Positions 6,032 through 6,530 of a DNA stretch of 6,530 nt are shown in pieces. Made by a program: the position numbers and the translations under genes. Positions within the stretch are counted from its first letter, which is position 1. The number at the start of each line of letters is the position of its first letter. Under the pieces are notes generated by a model that was given only the letters and a program-made list of their open reading frames with translations, was not told the DNA's origin and did no database searches. The stretch comes from JBIQLO01 sp044464175 (GTDB lineage Bacteria; Planctomycetota; Phycisphaerae; Tepidisphaerales; Tepidisphaeraceae), in contig JBIQLO010000212.1 in NCBI GenBank assembly GCA_044464175.1, forward strand, positions 1 to 6,530, written 5' to 3'.

Positions 6032-6060
6032 TTGACTTCTCCCTAACACACTCCTATAGT
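6032..6060 (+). promoter_or_regulatory. Near-consensus sigma-70 promoter upstream of gcvPB
   Basis: TTGACT (6032-6037, five of six to TTGACA) and TATAGT (6055-6060, five of six to TATAAT) are separated by exactly 17 bases. This is the best promoter in the window. Transcription would begin near 6067 and give a leader of about 300 nt before the gcvPB start at 6368, or drive a short RNA ending in the leader. It would let gcvPB be expressed independently of the gcvT-gcvH-gcvPA transcript. Confidence 0.6.
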
Positions 6061-6221
6061 CCCTCATGGTCCAACATCCTCACAATCCCTTCCGTTCGAC
6101 CCGATCCAAGTCCGCTCCGGCCGCGCTTTGGTATATCCTGGACGCCCACCGACGAACGAACCCAATCAAACCCCCGCCACTCACCCCAAAAACCGCCCTG
6201 ACGCTCTCCAATCGCGGTTTT

Positions 6222-6286
6222 CCCATGCTCGAACCCAAACCCCTGATTACCCAACGAACCCATTTGCGTCTCAACCCCAACACCCC
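6222..6286 (-). other. Cluster of G-runs on the minus strand with a quadruplex motif
   Basis: Seven runs of three or four C stand on the plus strand at 6222-6224, 6234-6236, 6240-6243, 6250-6252, 6259-6261, 6275-6278 and 6283-6286. On the minus strand the four central runs (6234-6261) have loops of 6, 6 and 3 bases and satisfy the canonical G3+N1-7 quadruplex pattern. The G-rich strand is the template for the gcvPB leader. Formation in the cell is unproven. Confidence 0.4.
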
Positions 6287-6289
6287 TCG

Positions 6290-6359
6290 GTCTCCTGTCT
6301 CCTGTCTTCTGACATCTAGGTTCTGACTCCTTTTCCATTTCCCGTTTTCCCTTTACCAT
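6290..6359 (+). repeat. Seven-base-period tract directly upstream of gcvPB
   Basis: Ten consecutive heptads can be read: GTCTCCT, GTCTCCT, GTCTTCT, GACATCT, AGGTTCT, GACTCCT, TTTCCAT, TTCCCGT, TTTCCCT, TTACCAT. The first two are identical, the third differs by one base, later ones decay, and every unit ends in T. The tract ends 8 bases before the gcvPB ATG and leaves no Shine-Dalgarno site. It parallels the heptad element before gcvPA in period and placement but differs in unit sequence and is not inverted. Confidence 0.65.
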
Positions 6360-6367
6360 TGCCCCAG

Positions 6368-6530
6368 ATGAACACCGAACCGCTCCTATTCGAACTCTCC
6401 ACCCCCGGCAACCGTGCCGTCGATCTACCGCCATCGGATGTGCCGTCGGCCGCCATGGACCCCTCCCTCATCTCGGCCGATCCCCCCCCGCTGCCGGAAA
6501 TCGGCCAGCTCCAGCTCGTGCGCCATTACA
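6368..6530 (+). CDS. gcvPB: Glycine dehydrogenase (decarboxylating) subunit 2, N-terminal fragment
   Basis: 54 complete codons are visible before the window ends, so most of the gene, including the PLP-lysine region, is outside. The N-terminus MNTEPLLFELSTPGNRAVDLPPSDVP and later LPEIGQLQLVRHY match the start of bacterial GcvPB, which typically reads P-L-I-F-E-L-S-x-P-G-R, then D-V-P, then VRHY. The product pairs with GcvPA (ending at 3696) to make active P-protein. The ATG at 6368 follows a heptad tract with no Shine-Dalgarno site, as for gcvPA. Its upstream neighbour is the XRE gene instead of gcvPA, and a separate promoter at 6032-6060 probably serves it. Confidence 0.93.
   Translation, partial: MNTEPLLFELSTPGNRAVDLPPSDVPSAAMDPSLISADPPPLPEIGQLQLVRHY

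Larger units (their letters stand above)
5987..6367. other. Intergenic region with promoter, C-rich leader and heptad tract before gcvPB
   Basis: 381 bases without a supported gene. A sigma-70-like promoter lies at 6032-6060. The sequence after it is strongly C-rich and G-poor on the plus strand (hand count for 6061-6300: about 106 C against 35 G). A run of C-tracts lies at 6222-6286 and a heptad-period tract at 6290-6359. Short frames starting at 6066 or 6128 are low-complexity Pro/Thr/Asn/Arg-rich translations of the C-rich DNA and are not called. No riboswitch fold was recognised, and no intrinsic terminator follows the XRE gene. Confidence 0.6.

Noticed and set aside
6066..6326. Possible leader peptide or small protein starting near the predicted transcription start upstream of gcvPB
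   Set aside because: Composition (Pro, Thr, Asn, Arg) simply reflects C-rich DNA, there is no ribosome binding site, and two overlapping frames look equally open.

Overview
The window looks like part of a Planctomycetota chromosome, probably class Phycisphaerae. Two things suggest this: the partial pseudopilin at the left edge (a FTLVELLVV N-terminus followed by a CLSNLRQLG segment, typical of the very numerous pseudopilin-like proteins of that phylum), and the high-GC glycine-cleavage genes flanked by short dispersed repeats. The taxonomic call is inference from protein style; no marker gene is present.

Layout. 1-304, minus strand: start of a pseudopilin-type gene whose 3' part lies outside the window. 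305-683: divergent non-coding region. 684-3696, plus strand: gcvT, gcvH and gcvPA in one run (aminomethyltransferase, lipoyl carrier, and P-protein subunit 1). 3697-4089: non-coding, packed with dispersed-repeat-like sequence and hairpins. 4090-5499, minus strand: an exported, mostly helical (HEAT-like) protein of unknown function with visibly lower GC. 5500-5752: divergent regulatory region with several small dyads. 5753-5986, plus strand: a 77-residue XRE-type helix-turn-helix regulator. 5987-6367: non-coding, with a near-consensus sigma-70 promoter, a C-rich leader of about 300 nt and a heptad-repeat tract. 6368-end: start of gcvPB (P-protein subunit 2), cut by the window edge.

Functionally, GcvPA and GcvPB together decarboxylate glycine, GcvH carries the aminomethyl group on a lipoyl-lysine, and GcvT transfers the one-carbon unit to tetrahydrofolate. 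The L-protein (dihydrolipoamide dehydrogenase) is not in the window. The point of most interest is that gcvPA and gcvPB, normally adjacent, are separated here by about 2.67 kb of repeats, a lower-GC gene on the opposite strand and a small regulator. gcvPB seems to have its own promoter, and each of the two P-protein genes is immediately preceded by a seven-base-period repeat where a Shine-Dalgarno site would be expected. No convincing undescribed defence or mobile system is visible; the unknown exported protein and its divergent regulator are the best candidate for new biology.
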